A stretch of DNA of 18,721 bases. It comes from an uncultured Fretibacterium sp. Its GTDB lineage: Bacteria > Synergistota > Synergistia > Synergistales > Aminobacteriaceae. Numbering within the stretch: the stretch's first letter is position 1; each line of letters opens with the position of its first letter. A program made the position numbers and the translations under genes. The notes beneath the pieces were generated by a model, which saw only the letters and a list, made by a program, of their open reading frames with translations, searched no databases and was not told where the DNA came from. The stretch lies in contig NZ_CALIAA010000223.1 in NCBI RefSeq assembly GCF_938040765.1, positions 1 through 18,721 on the forward strand, read 5' to 3'. This document shows positions 7,288-14,809 of the stretch, in pieces.

Positions 7288-8361
7288 ATGGCAGAGATGA
7301 AGAAGATCAGGGTGCTGATCGTCGACGATTCCGCCCTGATGCGGAAAATGCTGGGGGATATCCTGTCCTCCGACCCCCGCATCGAGGTCGTCGGCACGGC
7401 CCGGGACGGACAGGACGGGCTGGAGAAGATCGCGGCCCTGTCCCCCGACGTCGTCACGATGGACGTGGAGATGCCCCGAAAGGACGGGCTCACCGCCCTC
7501 GAGGAGATCATGAGGGTCCGTCCCATGCCGGTCGTCATGGTCAGCAGCCTGACGCAGAGGGGGGCCGAGGTGACGATGAAGGCCCTGTCGCTGGGCTGCG
7601 TCGACTTCGTGGGCAAGCCCTCGGGCGCCACGTCCCTGAACATCCGGGTCGTCGGGGCCGAGCTGATCTCCAAGGTGATCACGGCCAGTATGGCGCGCGT
7701 CCGGTCCCTCCGCGGGGAGCGTGCGGCGGAACCGCGTCCGGAACCTGTTCCCGCGCGCCGCCCCTCGGCGTCTTCGGGCCCGAGGGGGCGGTATGAGATC
7801 GTGGCGGTCGCCGCCTCCACGGGAGGGCCCGTGGCCCTGCACCAGCTCCTGTCCGGGCTCCCGGCCGGCTTCCCGCTCCCCATCGTGGTGACGCAGCATA
7901 TGCCCAAGGGCTTCACGGAGCTGTTCGCCAAACGCCTGGACGCCGCGTGCGGGCTGACGGTCGTCGAGGGGGCCGACAGGCTGGAGCTTCGGCCGGGGCT
8001 CGTCGCGATCGCCCCGGGCGGAAGCCACCTGCTGGTCCGGCGCAGGGGGGGCGGGACGTTCTGCGAGCTCTCGGACGCCCCTCCGGTGTTGTCTGTCAAG
8101 CCCTCTGCGAATATAATGTTTTCGAGCGTCCTGGACGAGTTTGGCGGAAACGTCCTGGGCGTCATCCTGACGGGGATGGGGCGGGACGGCGCGGATGGGG
8201 CCCTGGCCCTGCACGAGAGGGGAGCCTATATCATTGCGGAGTCCCGGGAGACCTGCGTGGTCTACGGCATGCCGAGGGCCGCAGTGGAGCTGGGGGCGGT
8301 GGACGAGCTGCTGCCCCTGCCGGAGATCCCCGGCGCTTTGGTCAGGAATGTCGGCGGATAA
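7288..8361 (+). CDS. cheB: Chemotaxis protein-glutamate methylesterase CheB
   Basis: CheB removes methyl groups from (and can deamidate) chemoreceptors and is activated by phosphorylation from CheA. The receiver domain (about 5-125) has the acidic pair D13/D14 in LIVDDSALMRK, the phospho-acceptor D59 in TMDVEMP, the S86 region in VVMVSSLTQ and K110 in VGKPSG. After a Pro/Arg-rich linker (145-167) the methylesterase domain carries the full catalytic triad: S177 in VAASTGGP, H204 in VTQHMPKGF and D300 in LTGMGRDG. The 357-residue length is normal. The start at 7288 lies six bases after the PilZ stop and lacks a strong Shine-Dalgarno sequence, so it may depend on coupling; ATG 7297 is an alternative. 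Confidence 0.96.
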   Translation: MAEMKKIRVLIVDDSALMRKMLGDILSSDPRIEVVGTARDGQDGLEKIAALSPDVVTMDVEMPRKDGLTALEEIMRVRPMPVVMVSSLTQRGAEVTMKALSLGCVDFVGKPSGATSLNIRVVGAELISKVITASMARVRSLRGERAAEPRPEPVPARRPSASSGPRGRYEIVAVAASTGGPVALHQLLSGLPAGFPLPIVVTQHMPKGFTELFAKRLDAACGLTVVEGADRLELRPGLVAIAPGGSHLLVRRRGGGTFCELSDAPPVLSVKPSANIMFSSVLDEFGGNVLGVILTGMGRDGADGALALHERGAYIIAESRETCVVYGMPRAAVELGAVDELLPLPEIPGALVRNVGG

Positions 8362-8363
8362 GG

Positions 8364-8390
8364 GGAAGCGCTGATTTCTTCGGCGCTTCC
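8364..8390 (+). repeat. Hairpin in the cheB-cheA intergenic region
   Basis: GGAAGCGC at 8364-8371 pairs perfectly with GCGCTTCC at 8383-8390; a G-T and two more pairs extend the stem to 11 bp with a five-base loop TTTCT. It starts three bases after the cheB stop. No T-run follows, so an mRNA-stabilising, processing or attenuating role is as likely as termination. Confidence 0.6.
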
Positions 8391-8420
8391 GAGGGCCTGT
8401 CGACGCCGGCGGAGGATTCT

Positions 8421-8480
8421 TTGAAAATACATTATCCGGGATCGGAAATCACGAGTTTGGGGATGGTAAGTCATGACTGA
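8421..8480 (+). CDS. Possible 19-residue leader ORF overlapping the cheA start
   Basis: GGAGG at 8411-8415 stands five bases before a TTG at 8421, an ideal Shine-Dalgarno spacing. The frame reads MKIHYPGSEITSLGMVSHD and ends at TGA 8478-8480, eight bases inside cheA. The cheA ATG at 8473 itself has only a modest GGGGA about nine bases upstream. A ribosome ending this mini-ORF would terminate right on the cheA start, so the arrangement could couple or tune CheA synthesis. The peptide resembles nothing I know. It may be coincidental; whether it is translated is unknown. Confidence 0.35.
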   Translation: MKIHYPGSEITSLGMVSHD

Positions 8481-10584
8481 TATGGACATGAGCCAATACC
8501 TGGGGGCCTTTCTCGACGAGGCGGACGACAATCTTCAGAGGCTGGACGACCTGCTTCTGGCGCTGGAGAAGGACACGGTCAACATGGACGTGATCAACGA
8601 GATCTTCAGGGCCGCCCACACGCTGAAGGGTATGTCGGCGACAATGGGGTTCGAGAAGATGGCGGGGCTGACCCACGCGATGGAGGATCGCCTGGACGAG
8701 GCGCGTAAGGGAGTCCGCCACCTTGGCGATTCGGATATGAACCTGTTGTTTACCGCCCTAGACTCGATACAGGGCATGGTGGACTCGATCCGCGGCGGCG
8801 GGAGCGACGCCCACCTCGATGTGTCCGGCCTGGTCGCGGCCCTGCGCAACCAAGGGCCCGCACCGGCAGCGCCGGCCCCCGCAGTCCCTGCGGCTCCGGC
8901 GACCGCGGCTCCCGCCCCGGAGGCGAAGCCGGTCGACGGACTCTCCCAGCAGGAATCGGAGTGGGTGGCCGAGGCGGAGGGCCTGGGGATGAACGTGTAC
9001 AAGCTCCGCGTCACCCTGAGCGAGACCTGCCTGCTCAAGGCGGCGCGCTCCTATATGGTGGTCAACCGCCTCGAGGAGATGGGGGACATCATCAAGACCG
9101 AGCCGCCGGTCGAGGCTCTGGAGAACGAGGAGTTCGACATGGAGTTCTCGGTCTATGTCGGTTCCTCCCTGCCCCCGGAGGATATCCGCCAGGCGGCGCT
9201 CAAGATCAGCGACGTCGCATCCGTGGAGTTGAGCGAGATGAAGGCCGCCCCCGCTCAGCCTGCGGCGCCTGCCGCGTCGGCCCCGGCTGCCCCCGCCCCC
9301 GCCGCTTCGGCCGAAGGCGCGGCCCCCGCAAAGGCTGAGCCCGAGAAGCCCGCGGCGCCTGCCGCGCCGGCGGCTGCGGCGAAACCTGCCGCTCCCGCTG
9401 CAGCCAAGGCGGACGGCGTCAAGAAGGCGAGCCAGACGGTGCGCGTGGATATCGGACGCCTGGACAAGCTCATGAACCTGGTCGGCGAGCTGGTGATCGG
9501 GCGCGCCCGGATCGAGCGCCTGGTCCAGGAGGCCCGCCTTCGAGAGTTCGACGAGCCCCTTTCTCAGCTGGGGCGCATCTCGGGCGACATCCAGGAGCTG
9601 GTGACCAAGCTGCGCATGGTCCCGGTCTCCTTCACCTTCGACCGCTTCCCGCGTCTGATCCGCGACCTGTCGAAGACGCTCGGCAAGGACATCGAGCTGG
9701 TCTTGGAGGGGCAGGATACGGAGCTGGACCGCACCGTGATCGACGAGATCGGCGACCCCATGGTGCACCTGATCCGCAACTCCCTGGACCACGGCATCGA
9801 GCGGCGCGAGGACCGGCGCGCCGTCGGCAAGCCCGAGAAGGGAATCCTGAAGATCTCGGCCTATCAGGAGGGCAGCGGCGTCATTATCGAGGTGTCTGAC
9901 GACGGTGCGGGCATCAACGCCGAGAAGGTCAAACAGAAGGCGGTGGAGCGGGGGTTCATCACGGAGGAGGAAGCCGCCGCGATGACCGACGAGGAGGCTG
10001 TGCAGCTGGTCCTGATCCCGGGGTTCAGCATGGCGAAGGCCGTGACCGACATCTCGGGGCGCGGGGTTGGGATGGACGCCGTAAAGTCGAAGGTCGAGGC
10101 CCTGGGAGGGCAGCTGGACCTCGTCTCCAAGCTGGGTCAGGGGACGCGGGTCTACGTCCGCCTGCCCCTGACGCTCGCCATCGTGCTCTCGCTGCTCATC
10201 AAGGTGGGGAACGAGACCTACGCCATCTCGCTGGAGAACGTGGAGGAGACCATCCTCGTCAAGAAGGAGAACATCAAGACGGTGCACGGGGCCCCCGCCA
10301 CGCTTCTGAGGGGCGAGGTCCTGTCGCTCAGCGACCTGGGGAAAGTCCTGGAGACCGAGATGGACGACACGGAGCGCGACGAGTATCCCGTCGTCGTGGT
10401 CAAGATCGGCAAGAGCAAGATCGGCTTTATCGTGAACGAGCTGATCGGTCAGCAGGAGATCGTCATCAAGTCCTTGGGGCGGTTCCTCTCCAAGATCAAG
10501 GGGATCACGGGCGGGACGATCCTCGGCGACGGCAACGTGGCGCTGATTCTGGACGTGGCGTCCTTTTACTCGACCAAGGGGTAG
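8473..10584 (+). CDS. cheA: Chemotaxis histidine kinase CheA
   Basis: CheA autophosphorylates in response to chemoreceptors and passes phosphate to CheY and CheB. All five domains are present in 703 residues: P1 HPt with the phosphorylated H49 in RAAHTLKGMSATMGF; an Ala/Pro linker (about 124-155); P2, CheY/CheB docking (about 158-255); a long Ala/Pro-rich linker (about 257-318); P3 dimerisation helix with RLDKLMNLVGELVIGRAR; P4 ATPase with N-box HLIRNSLDHGIE (near 431), G1 DDGAGI (near 476) and G2 GRGVGMDAVKSKVEALGG (near 530); and P5, the CheW-like coupling domain from about 570 to the end. cheC starts seven bases after the stop. No separate cheW follows. Confidence 0.97.
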   Translation: MTDMDMSQYLGAFLDEADDNLQRLDDLLLALEKDTVNMDVINEIFRAAHTLKGMSATMGFEKMAGLTHAMEDRLDEARKGVRHLGDSDMNLLFTALDSIQGMVDSIRGGGSDAHLDVSGLVAALRNQGPAPAAPAPAVPAAPATAAPAPEAKPVDGLSQQESEWVAEAEGLGMNVYKLRVTLSETCLLKAARSYMVVNRLEEMGDIIKTEPPVEALENEEFDMEFSVYVGSSLPPEDIRQAALKISDVASVELSEMKAAPAQPAAPAASAPAAPAPAASAEGAAPAKAEPEKPAAPAAPAAAAKPAAPAAAKADGVKKASQTVRVDIGRLDKLMNLVGELVIGRARIERLVQEARLREFDEPLSQLGRISGDIQELVTKLRMVPVSFTFDRFPRLIRDLSKTLGKDIELVLEGQDTELDRTVIDEIGDPMVHLIRNSLDHGIERREDRRAVGKPEKGILKISAYQEGSGVIIEVSDDGAGINAEKVKQKAVERGFITEEEAAAMTDEEAVQLVLIPGFSMAKAVTDISGRGVGMDAVKSKVEALGGQLDLVSKLGQGTRVYVRLPLTLAIVLSLLIKVGNETYAISLENVEETILVKKENIKTVHGAPATLLRGEVLSLSDLGKVLETEMDDTERDEYPVVVVKIGKSKIGFIVNELIGQQEIVIKSLGRFLSKIKGITGGTILGDGNVALILDVASFYSTKG

Positions 10585-10591
10585 GTAGCGC

Positions 10592-11224
10592 ATGCTTGAT
10601 CTGAGCTCATTCAATTATCTGCAGCTGGATGCCATTCGGGAGGTCGGCAACATCGGGACGGGCAACGCGGCGACCGCGCTGTCCAAGCTCCTGGGACGCA
10701 TGATCGACATGGACGTCCCGAAGGCGGAGCTCGTATCGATCTACGAGCTGGCCGAGCATTACGGGGACCCGACGGAGCTCATCGCCGCCGTCTTCGTCCG
10801 TTCCCTCGGGGATTTTGGGTGCAGCCTGATCTTCATCCAGAAGGAAGAGGACGCCAGGATGATGGTGGACCTGCTGCTGAGGCAGCAGTTCGGGGACGCC
10901 GTCCCGCCGGACCTTCCGCAGGAGATCAGCGACAGCGCCCTGACGGAGGTCGGCAACATCATCCTGAGCTCCTTCCTCAACGCGATCAACCTCCTCATCG
11001 GGACGGAACACCAGATCTCCGTCCCGGGCGTCGCGCACGACATGCTGTCCTCGATTCTCGACGTCGTGGCCTCGATCTTCGGGCAGATGGGCGAGATGGC
11101 CCTGGTGGTGAACACGGAGCTCCGCGTCGAGGGGGCGGACGGCGCCGCCGGGTCCGGAAACATCATCATGCTGCCGGACCCCGATGCCCTGGAGCTTCTG
11201 CTGAGAAAGCTGCAGGTGCTGTAG
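10592..11224 (+). CDS. cheC: CheY-P phosphatase CheC
   Basis: CheC dephosphorylates CheY-P and forms an adaptation feedback loop with CheD. The 210-residue protein has both phosphatase sites of the form D/S-x3-E-x2-N-x22-P: D13, E17, N20 and P43 in DAIREVGNIG, and S115, E119, N122 and P145 in SALTEVGNII. Having two intact sites separates it from single-site CheX and supports catalytic activity. It lies in the usual position directly before cheD, with its stop two bases before the cheD ATG. Confidence 0.94.
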   Translation: MLDLSSFNYLQLDAIREVGNIGTGNAATALSKLLGRMIDMDVPKAELVSIYELAEHYGDPTELIAAVFVRSLGDFGCSLIFIQKEEDARMMVDLLLRQQFGDAVPPDLPQEISDSALTEVGNIILSSFLNAINLLIGTEHQISVPGVAHDMLSSILDVVASIFGQMGEMALVVNTELRVEGADGAAGSGNIIMLPDPDALELLLRKLQVL

Positions 11225-11226
11225 CT

Positions 11227-11718
11227 ATGGCAACGAATTCCTTTCACGTGGGGATGGCCGACCTGGTGGTTGCCAGCGCGCCTGCAAAGCTGATCACCCT
11301 GGGATTGGGCTCCTGCATCGGGCTGGTGATCTTCGATACCACGGCGAAGATCGCGGGGATGGTGCATATCATGCTCCCCGACAGCCGGGGGGCCAAGTCG
11401 CTGGAGAAGGTGGGAAAGTTCGCGGATACGGCGGTGCCCGCCCTTCTGGACGAGATGATCAAGAAGGGGGCCTCCAAGTCCCGCATGAAGGCGAAGATCG
11501 CCGGCGGCGCCCAGATGTTCGCCCTGCCCGGCGCGCAGACGGATTTCCTTGCCGTCGGGGCCCGGAACGTCAAGGAGACGACGGACATGCTCTCCAGGAT
11601 GGGCATTCCCCTGGTCGCCTCGGATACGGGGGGCAACAAGGGACGCACCGTGGAGTTCTCCACGGATACCTGGATCCTGACGATCAAGACCCTGGGAAAG
11701 GGAACATCCGAGATCTAA
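11227..11718 (+). CDS. cheD: Chemoreceptor glutamine deamidase CheD
   Basis: CheD deamidates receptor glutamines and is controlled by binding CheC. The 163-residue product has the catalytic residues in the expected spacing: T24 and C30 in LITLGLGSCIGLVIFD, and H47 in GMVHIMLPD. The spacings T-6-C and C-17-H equal those I recall for Thermotoga CheD. The frame extends upstream through cheC, but the ATG at 11227 gives the normal N-terminus; the Shine-Dalgarno sequence lies in the last codons of cheC (AGGTG), which fits coupled translation. Confidence 0.94.
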   Translation: MATNSFHVGMADLVVASAPAKLITLGLGSCIGLVIFDTTAKIAGMVHIMLPDSRGAKSLEKVGKFADTAVPALLDEMIKKGASKSRMKAKIAGGAQMFALPGAQTDFLAVGARNVKETTDMLSRMGIPLVASDTGGNKGRTVEFSTDTWILTIKTLGKGTSEI

Positions 11719-11724
11719 ACCCCC

Positions 11725-11751
11725 TTCATGGGTAACGGCCGTTTTCATGGG
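11725..11751. repeat. Palindrome flanked by direct repeats upstream of fliA
   Basis: A 10-bp palindrome AACGGCCGTT at 11734-11743 is flanked by two copies of TTCATGGG, at 11725-11732 and 11744-11751. It lies in the 81-base gap between cheD and fliA, the longest gap after cheA and before fliA. It might be a regulator-binding site; nothing else in the gap looks like a promoter. Confidence 0.4.
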
Positions 11752-11785
11752 CCCCTTATCGGATTCGTTCCGCCGGGGGTGTGAC

Positions 11786-11802
11786 AGGAGGGAGATGCCT
11801 TG
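11786..11802 (+). promoter_or_regulatory. Ribosome-binding site and TTG start of fliA
   Basis: AGGAGGGAG at 11786-11794 is the strongest Shine-Dalgarno match near the gene and stands five bases before TTG 11800. An ATG at 11795 lies too close to it and opens only ATG-CCT-TGA, whose stop overlaps the TTG. Confidence 0.7.
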
Positions 11803-12576
11803 AGCGTGGATACCTCCGACGCCGCGCTGTGGGAGGAGTACGTCGGCTCGCCTACTGCCGCGTGCCGGGAACGGCTTGTCACGCGGTATCTCCCGCTGAT
11901 CAAGTATGTGGTGGGAAGGATGACGGTCTCTCCGCCGCAGGGCCTGGACTATGAGGACCTCTGGAGCTTCGGGGTCTTCGGGCTGCTGGACGCGATCGAT
12001 CGTTTCGATCCCGCCAAGGGCTTCTCCTTCCGGACCTTCGCGGTGCCCCGAATCCGAGGCGCCGTCCTGGACGAGCTCCGCAAGTGCGACTGGGTCTCCC
12101 GGACCGGACGGGAAAAGCTGCAGAGGCTGAACCGGGCGGTGGAAAAGGTCCTCAGGGACCGGGGCGCCCTGCGCGACGAATGGGTCATGCAGGAGATGGG
12201 GGTCGACGAGAGGACCTATTACGAGATCCTCGAGCTATCGAGCCGGAACTACATGGCCTCCCTCGACGAGGTCCTGTCCTTGGAGGATGGGGACGTCTCC
12301 CTGGAGGGCATTCTCTCCGACGGCAGGGACGGGGCCGCCGAGCTGCTGGAGCGGGAGGAGGAGCTGGAGCAGGTCGTCGATGCGCTGCGCCGGCTCCCCG
12401 AGCGGGAGGCTCAGGTCCTGTCGCTCTATTATTACGAGGGGCTCGCGCTGAAGGAGATAGGCCGCGTCCTTGGGGTCACGGAGTCGCGCGTCTCCCAGAT
12501 CCACGGCCATGCGCTCTCCGCCCTGAGGGCGATCCTCGAGGCGGAGCGAACGAAACCCGGAGAAACGCTGATTTAA
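11800..12576 (+). CDS. fliA: Flagellar RNA polymerase sigma factor FliA (sigma-28/SigD)
   Basis: Sigma-28 directs transcription of late flagellar and chemotaxis genes and is normally held by the anti-sigma factor FlgM, which is not in this window. The 258-residue protein has region 2 (about 25-98) with DYEDLWSFGVFGLLDAIDRFD and the FSFRTFAVPRIRGAVLDELR segment typical of the FliA/WhiG/SigD group, region 3 (about 104-160), and region 4 (about 195-245) with LPEREAQVLSLYYYEGLALKEIG and the helix-turn-helix LGVTESRVSQIHGHAL. TTG is the start supported by the Shine-Dalgarno sequence. The position after cheD is the same as sigD in Bacillus. Confidence 0.95.
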   Translation: MSVDTSDAALWEEYVGSPTAACRERLVTRYLPLIKYVVGRMTVSPPQGLDYEDLWSFGVFGLLDAIDRFDPAKGFSFRTFAVPRIRGAVLDELRKCDWVSRTGREKLQRLNRAVEKVLRDRGALRDEWVMQEMGVDERTYYEILELSSRNYMASLDEVLSLEDGDVSLEGILSDGRDGAAELLEREEELEQVVDALRRLPEREAQVLSLYYYEGLALKEIGRVLGVTESRVSQIHGHALSALRAILEAERTKPGETLI

Positions 12577-12590
12577 GCAAGCGCTGACTT
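12563..12590. repeat. Imperfect tandem repeat AARCGCTGAYTT at the fliA 3' end
   Basis: AAACGCTGATTT (12563-12574) and AAGCGCTGACTT (12579-12590) match at 10 of 12 positions, 16 bases apart, spanning the fliA stop. A third copy, AAGCGCTGATTT at 8366-8377, lies in the hairpin after cheB, also right at a gene end. Function unknown. Confidence 0.45.
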
Positions 12591-12665
12591 GATGGGGCGG
12601 GAGATTGCCCTTTGTCTTATTTGGATGATCCCTCGCTCTCGGGCGCGGGGGGCTCGGGGCAGGTC

Positions 12666-12682
12666 AGGGGGGAGCGGCTTTG
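12666..12682 (+). promoter_or_regulatory. Ribosome-binding site and TTG start of fapA
   Basis: AGGGGGGAG at 12666-12674 precedes TTG 12680 by five bases. No ATG in this frame lies near the expected N-terminus. Confidence 0.6.
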
Positions 12683-14272
12683 TACGAAGGTGTCCTGAAG
12701 CTGGAGGCGAACGATCAGGGGGTCTGGATCTCGGCCCTCAAGGAGGATATCTCCCAATCCGAGGCGCTGGCGTGTCTGAGGGAGAACGGGGTACGGAAGT
12801 ACGACATGAAGCTCCTCGAGGAGTTTCTCAGGCTCAAGAGCCGGAGTCCGTTCCGGATCGCTCCCCGGGACCCTCTGCAGGAGAAGGACGCTCAGATCCT
12901 GATCCGCCTCGCGAGGGACAATATGTCCGTCACGGCGTCCCTCGAGGCCCCTTTTTTCACCAAGCCATGGCCTACCGAGCAGGACGTGAGGGATGCGCTG
13001 GCCCAGAAGGGGGTCGTCTTCGGCATCGACGACGAGGCGATTGCGGACCTGATCCGGAACAGGGTCCTGGACGACTCCCCCGTGGTCGCGAAAGGGGCTC
13101 CGCCGCGCGAGGGCAAAAACGCCAGGATCGAGCTCAGGGTCGACCCCGACAAACCCCCGGAGGTAGACGAGCACGAAAGGGTGGATCACTGGAAGCGGAG
13201 CACTCTCGTCAACGTCGTCGTGGGACAGGAGGTTGCGGTGAAGCATCCGGCCGTCCCGGGGGAGAACGGGACGACGGTGATCGGCTCCGTGGTGAAGGCG
13301 GCCGCCGTGAGGGACGCTGCGTTTCCTGCGGGCAGCGGCCTTGCCGTGGCCGAGGGGAATGAGCTCTCCCTGGTCGCGGTCGCGGACGGACAGTTGGTGT
13401 GGAGGGACCGCAAGCTGACCGTGATCCCCGAGCTGGAGATCAAGGGAGACGTCGACTTCGGCGTCGGCAGCGTCGACTTCACCGGGGCCGTCAGGATCAA
13501 GGGGGCGGTTCGGGAGGGGTTTCACGTCATCTCCGTGGGCGACATCGAGATCGGGGAGATGGTCGAGGGCGCCCATGTGGAGAGCCGCGGCAGCGTGACC
13601 GTCTACGGCGGGGTTCGCGGGATGTCCAAGGGGCTCGTCCGTGCCGGTGGCGATGTCGCGCTGGGTTTTGCGGACCAGGCGTCCATCTTCTGCGGAAACC
13701 TCTACGTCAAAAATGCCCTCCTTCACAGCCACGCTACCGTCCAGGGGTCCGTGATCGTATCCGGAGGGGGCAAGGCCCAGATCGCGGGCGGCCGGATCGA
13801 GGCCGGAACCGAGGTCTCCTGTCAGATCCTGGGGAGCGAGATGGGGACGCGCACCGAGGTCGTCGTCGGCATTCCGCCCGACCAGCTGGAGCGTCGACGG
13901 AACCTCCAGGCCGAGATCGCTCAGCACAAGGAAAACCTGACGAAGCTGGAGGCCAACCTCGTGTTTTTGAAGAAGCTCGAGGCAGCCGGCCAGCTCGACG
14001 ATCCGAAGCGCGCGATGATGGTTTCGGCGACGAAGATGAAGTTTCAGCTGCAGGCCGCGCTGAGTCCGCTTCAGGATGAGCTCGTGCTTCTCGAGGAACG
14101 CCTCAACGCGGTCCGGAGCAGGGGCATCGTCCGGGCCCGGGAGGTCTGCTACCCTGGGGTCGTGATCTCCCTGAGGGGGATATCCTACGCGGTTCGGGAG
14201 GTGTGCAGGTTCAGCTCCTTCGTCGTGGAGAGCGGGACGGTGGTCCTGAAGCCCTTCGACTATCAGCCCTGA
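12680..14272 (+). CDS. fapA: FapA-family (DUF342) protein
   Basis: The 530-residue product has the DUF342/FapA layout: an N-terminal domain of about 220 residues including the VVVGQEVAVKHPAVPGENGTTV segment, a right-handed parallel beta-helix-like core from about 250 to 400 with repeated short strands (for example VDFTGAVRIKGAV and SVTVYGGVRGM), then a coiled coil (about 403-480, starting PDQLERRRNLQAEIAQ) and a final small beta domain. FapA-type proteins often lie beside sigD or late flagellar genes; in Vibrio a FapA protein is linked to polar flagellar assembly and glucose signalling, but the general biochemical role is unclear. The operon context here supports a motility role. The symbol is used at family level only. 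Confidence 0.85.
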   Translation: MYEGVLKLEANDQGVWISALKEDISQSEALACLRENGVRKYDMKLLEEFLRLKSRSPFRIAPRDPLQEKDAQILIRLARDNMSVTASLEAPFFTKPWPTEQDVRDALAQKGVVFGIDDEAIADLIRNRVLDDSPVVAKGAPPREGKNARIELRVDPDKPPEVDEHERVDHWKRSTLVNVVVGQEVAVKHPAVPGENGTTVIGSVVKAAAVRDAAFPAGSGLAVAEGNELSLVAVADGQLVWRDRKLTVIPELEIKGDVDFGVGSVDFTGAVRIKGAVREGFHVISVGDIEIGEMVEGAHVESRGSVTVYGGVRGMSKGLVRAGGDVALGFADQASIFCGNLYVKNALLHSHATVQGSVIVSGGGKAQIAGGRIEAGTEVSCQILGSEMGTRTEVVVGIPPDQLERRRNLQAEIAQHKENLTKLEANLVFLKKLEAAGQLDDPKRAMMVSATKMKFQLQAALSPLQDELVLLEERLNAVRSRGIVRAREVCYPGVVISLRGISYAVREVCRFSSFVVESGTVVLKPFDYQP

Positions 14273-14339
14273 TTTTTCCGCTCCTCGAGTCCTCGCCTCC
14301 AGGGAATCGAGAAGCCGAAGGAGACGGCGTGTCCCGTGA

Positions 14340-14356
14340 GTCCCTTGTGAAGGGGC
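14340..14356 (+). repeat. Small hairpin in the fapA-14380 gap
   Basis: GTCCCTT (14340-14346) pairs with AAGGGGC (14350-14356), with one T-G wobble, around a three-base loop. No T-run follows. It lies 24 bases upstream of the next start and may be chance; the rest of the 107-base gap shows no clear promoter. Confidence 0.3.
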
Positions 14357-14379
14357 GCACTCGGTAGGGAGGTGTTTTT

Positions 14380-14721
14380 GTGGTCCAGCCGATAAGCCTT
14401 TTGATGGCTCATTTCAACGTCGAACACAGCGCCCAGATATCCCGGGATGCCATTGCCGCGGCCCAGCAGACCGCCCAGGGGCAGGAAGTGGTGCAGGAGA
14501 GCGTGAGGCGCACCCAGAGGGTTCAGGCCAGCCTGGCCGCCGCCGAGGTGCGGAAGGTGCGGCGCAGGGATGAGGACGAGGATGGCGGGCGCCGGCGGGA
14601 CCGGGAACAGGAGGGGAATGAAAGCTCCTTCCGGGCGTCGGCGCACCCCGGCAATGACGGGGAGGTAAAGGAGCCGAAGGGCGAGGGAACGCCTCAGAGG
14701 TCCTTCGATTTCTACGCCTGA
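14380..14721 (+). CDS. Small charged protein of unknown function
   Basis: A GTG start at 14380 follows AGGGAGG (14366-14372) at a seven-base spacing. The 113-residue product begins with MVQPISLLMAHFNVEHSAQISRD and an Ala/Gln-rich helical segment with heptad-like spacing (about 15-58), then a strongly charged, probably disordered stretch (RKVRRRDEDEDGG and beyond), and ends in QRSFDFYA. There is no signal peptide or membrane segment. I do not recognise a family. Its place directly after fapA on the same strand suggests it belongs to the flagellar operon, possibly as a small cytoplasmic adaptor, but that is only context. An ATG at 14404 is an alternative start. Confidence 0.65.
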   Translation: MVQPISLLMAHFNVEHSAQISRDAIAAAQQTAQGQEVVQESVRRTQRVQASLAAAEVRKVRRRDEDEDGGRRRDREQEGNESSFRASAHPGNDGEVKEPKGEGTPQRSFDFYA

Positions 14722-14809
14722 GCCTTTCTGCGCGTCTCTGGGCGAGAAGCCGGTCCTGAGGGGCTGGAGCTTCGAGGGTACGGTTTGAGGTTACGGAAGG
14801 AGAAAACGG

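Noticed and set aside
6382..8214. Minus-strand open frame opposite the PilZ gene and cheB
   Set aside because: Antisense shadow; composition is atypical, and the plus strand encodes complete PilZ and CheB catalytic motifs.
9240..9420. Ala/Pro-coding repeats in cheA as a possible DNA repeat array
   Set aside because: They are irregular GCC/CCC codons of the flexible P2-P3 linker, common in CheA proteins, not a true tandem DNA repeat.
8758..10614. Minus-strand open frame opposite cheA
   Set aside because: Antisense shadow of a complete CheA; no recognisable domain.
12589..13362. Plus-strand open frame overlapping the fapA 5' end
   Set aside because: Gly/Arg-rich out-of-frame reading of fapA; the fapA frame encodes a recognisable DUF342 protein.
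14388..14395. GCCGATAA, an exact sigma-28 -10 consensus, at the start of the 14380 gene
   Set aside because: No TAAA-type -35 element is found at the right distance upstream, and the site lies within codons 3-6 of the gene, so it is probably chance.
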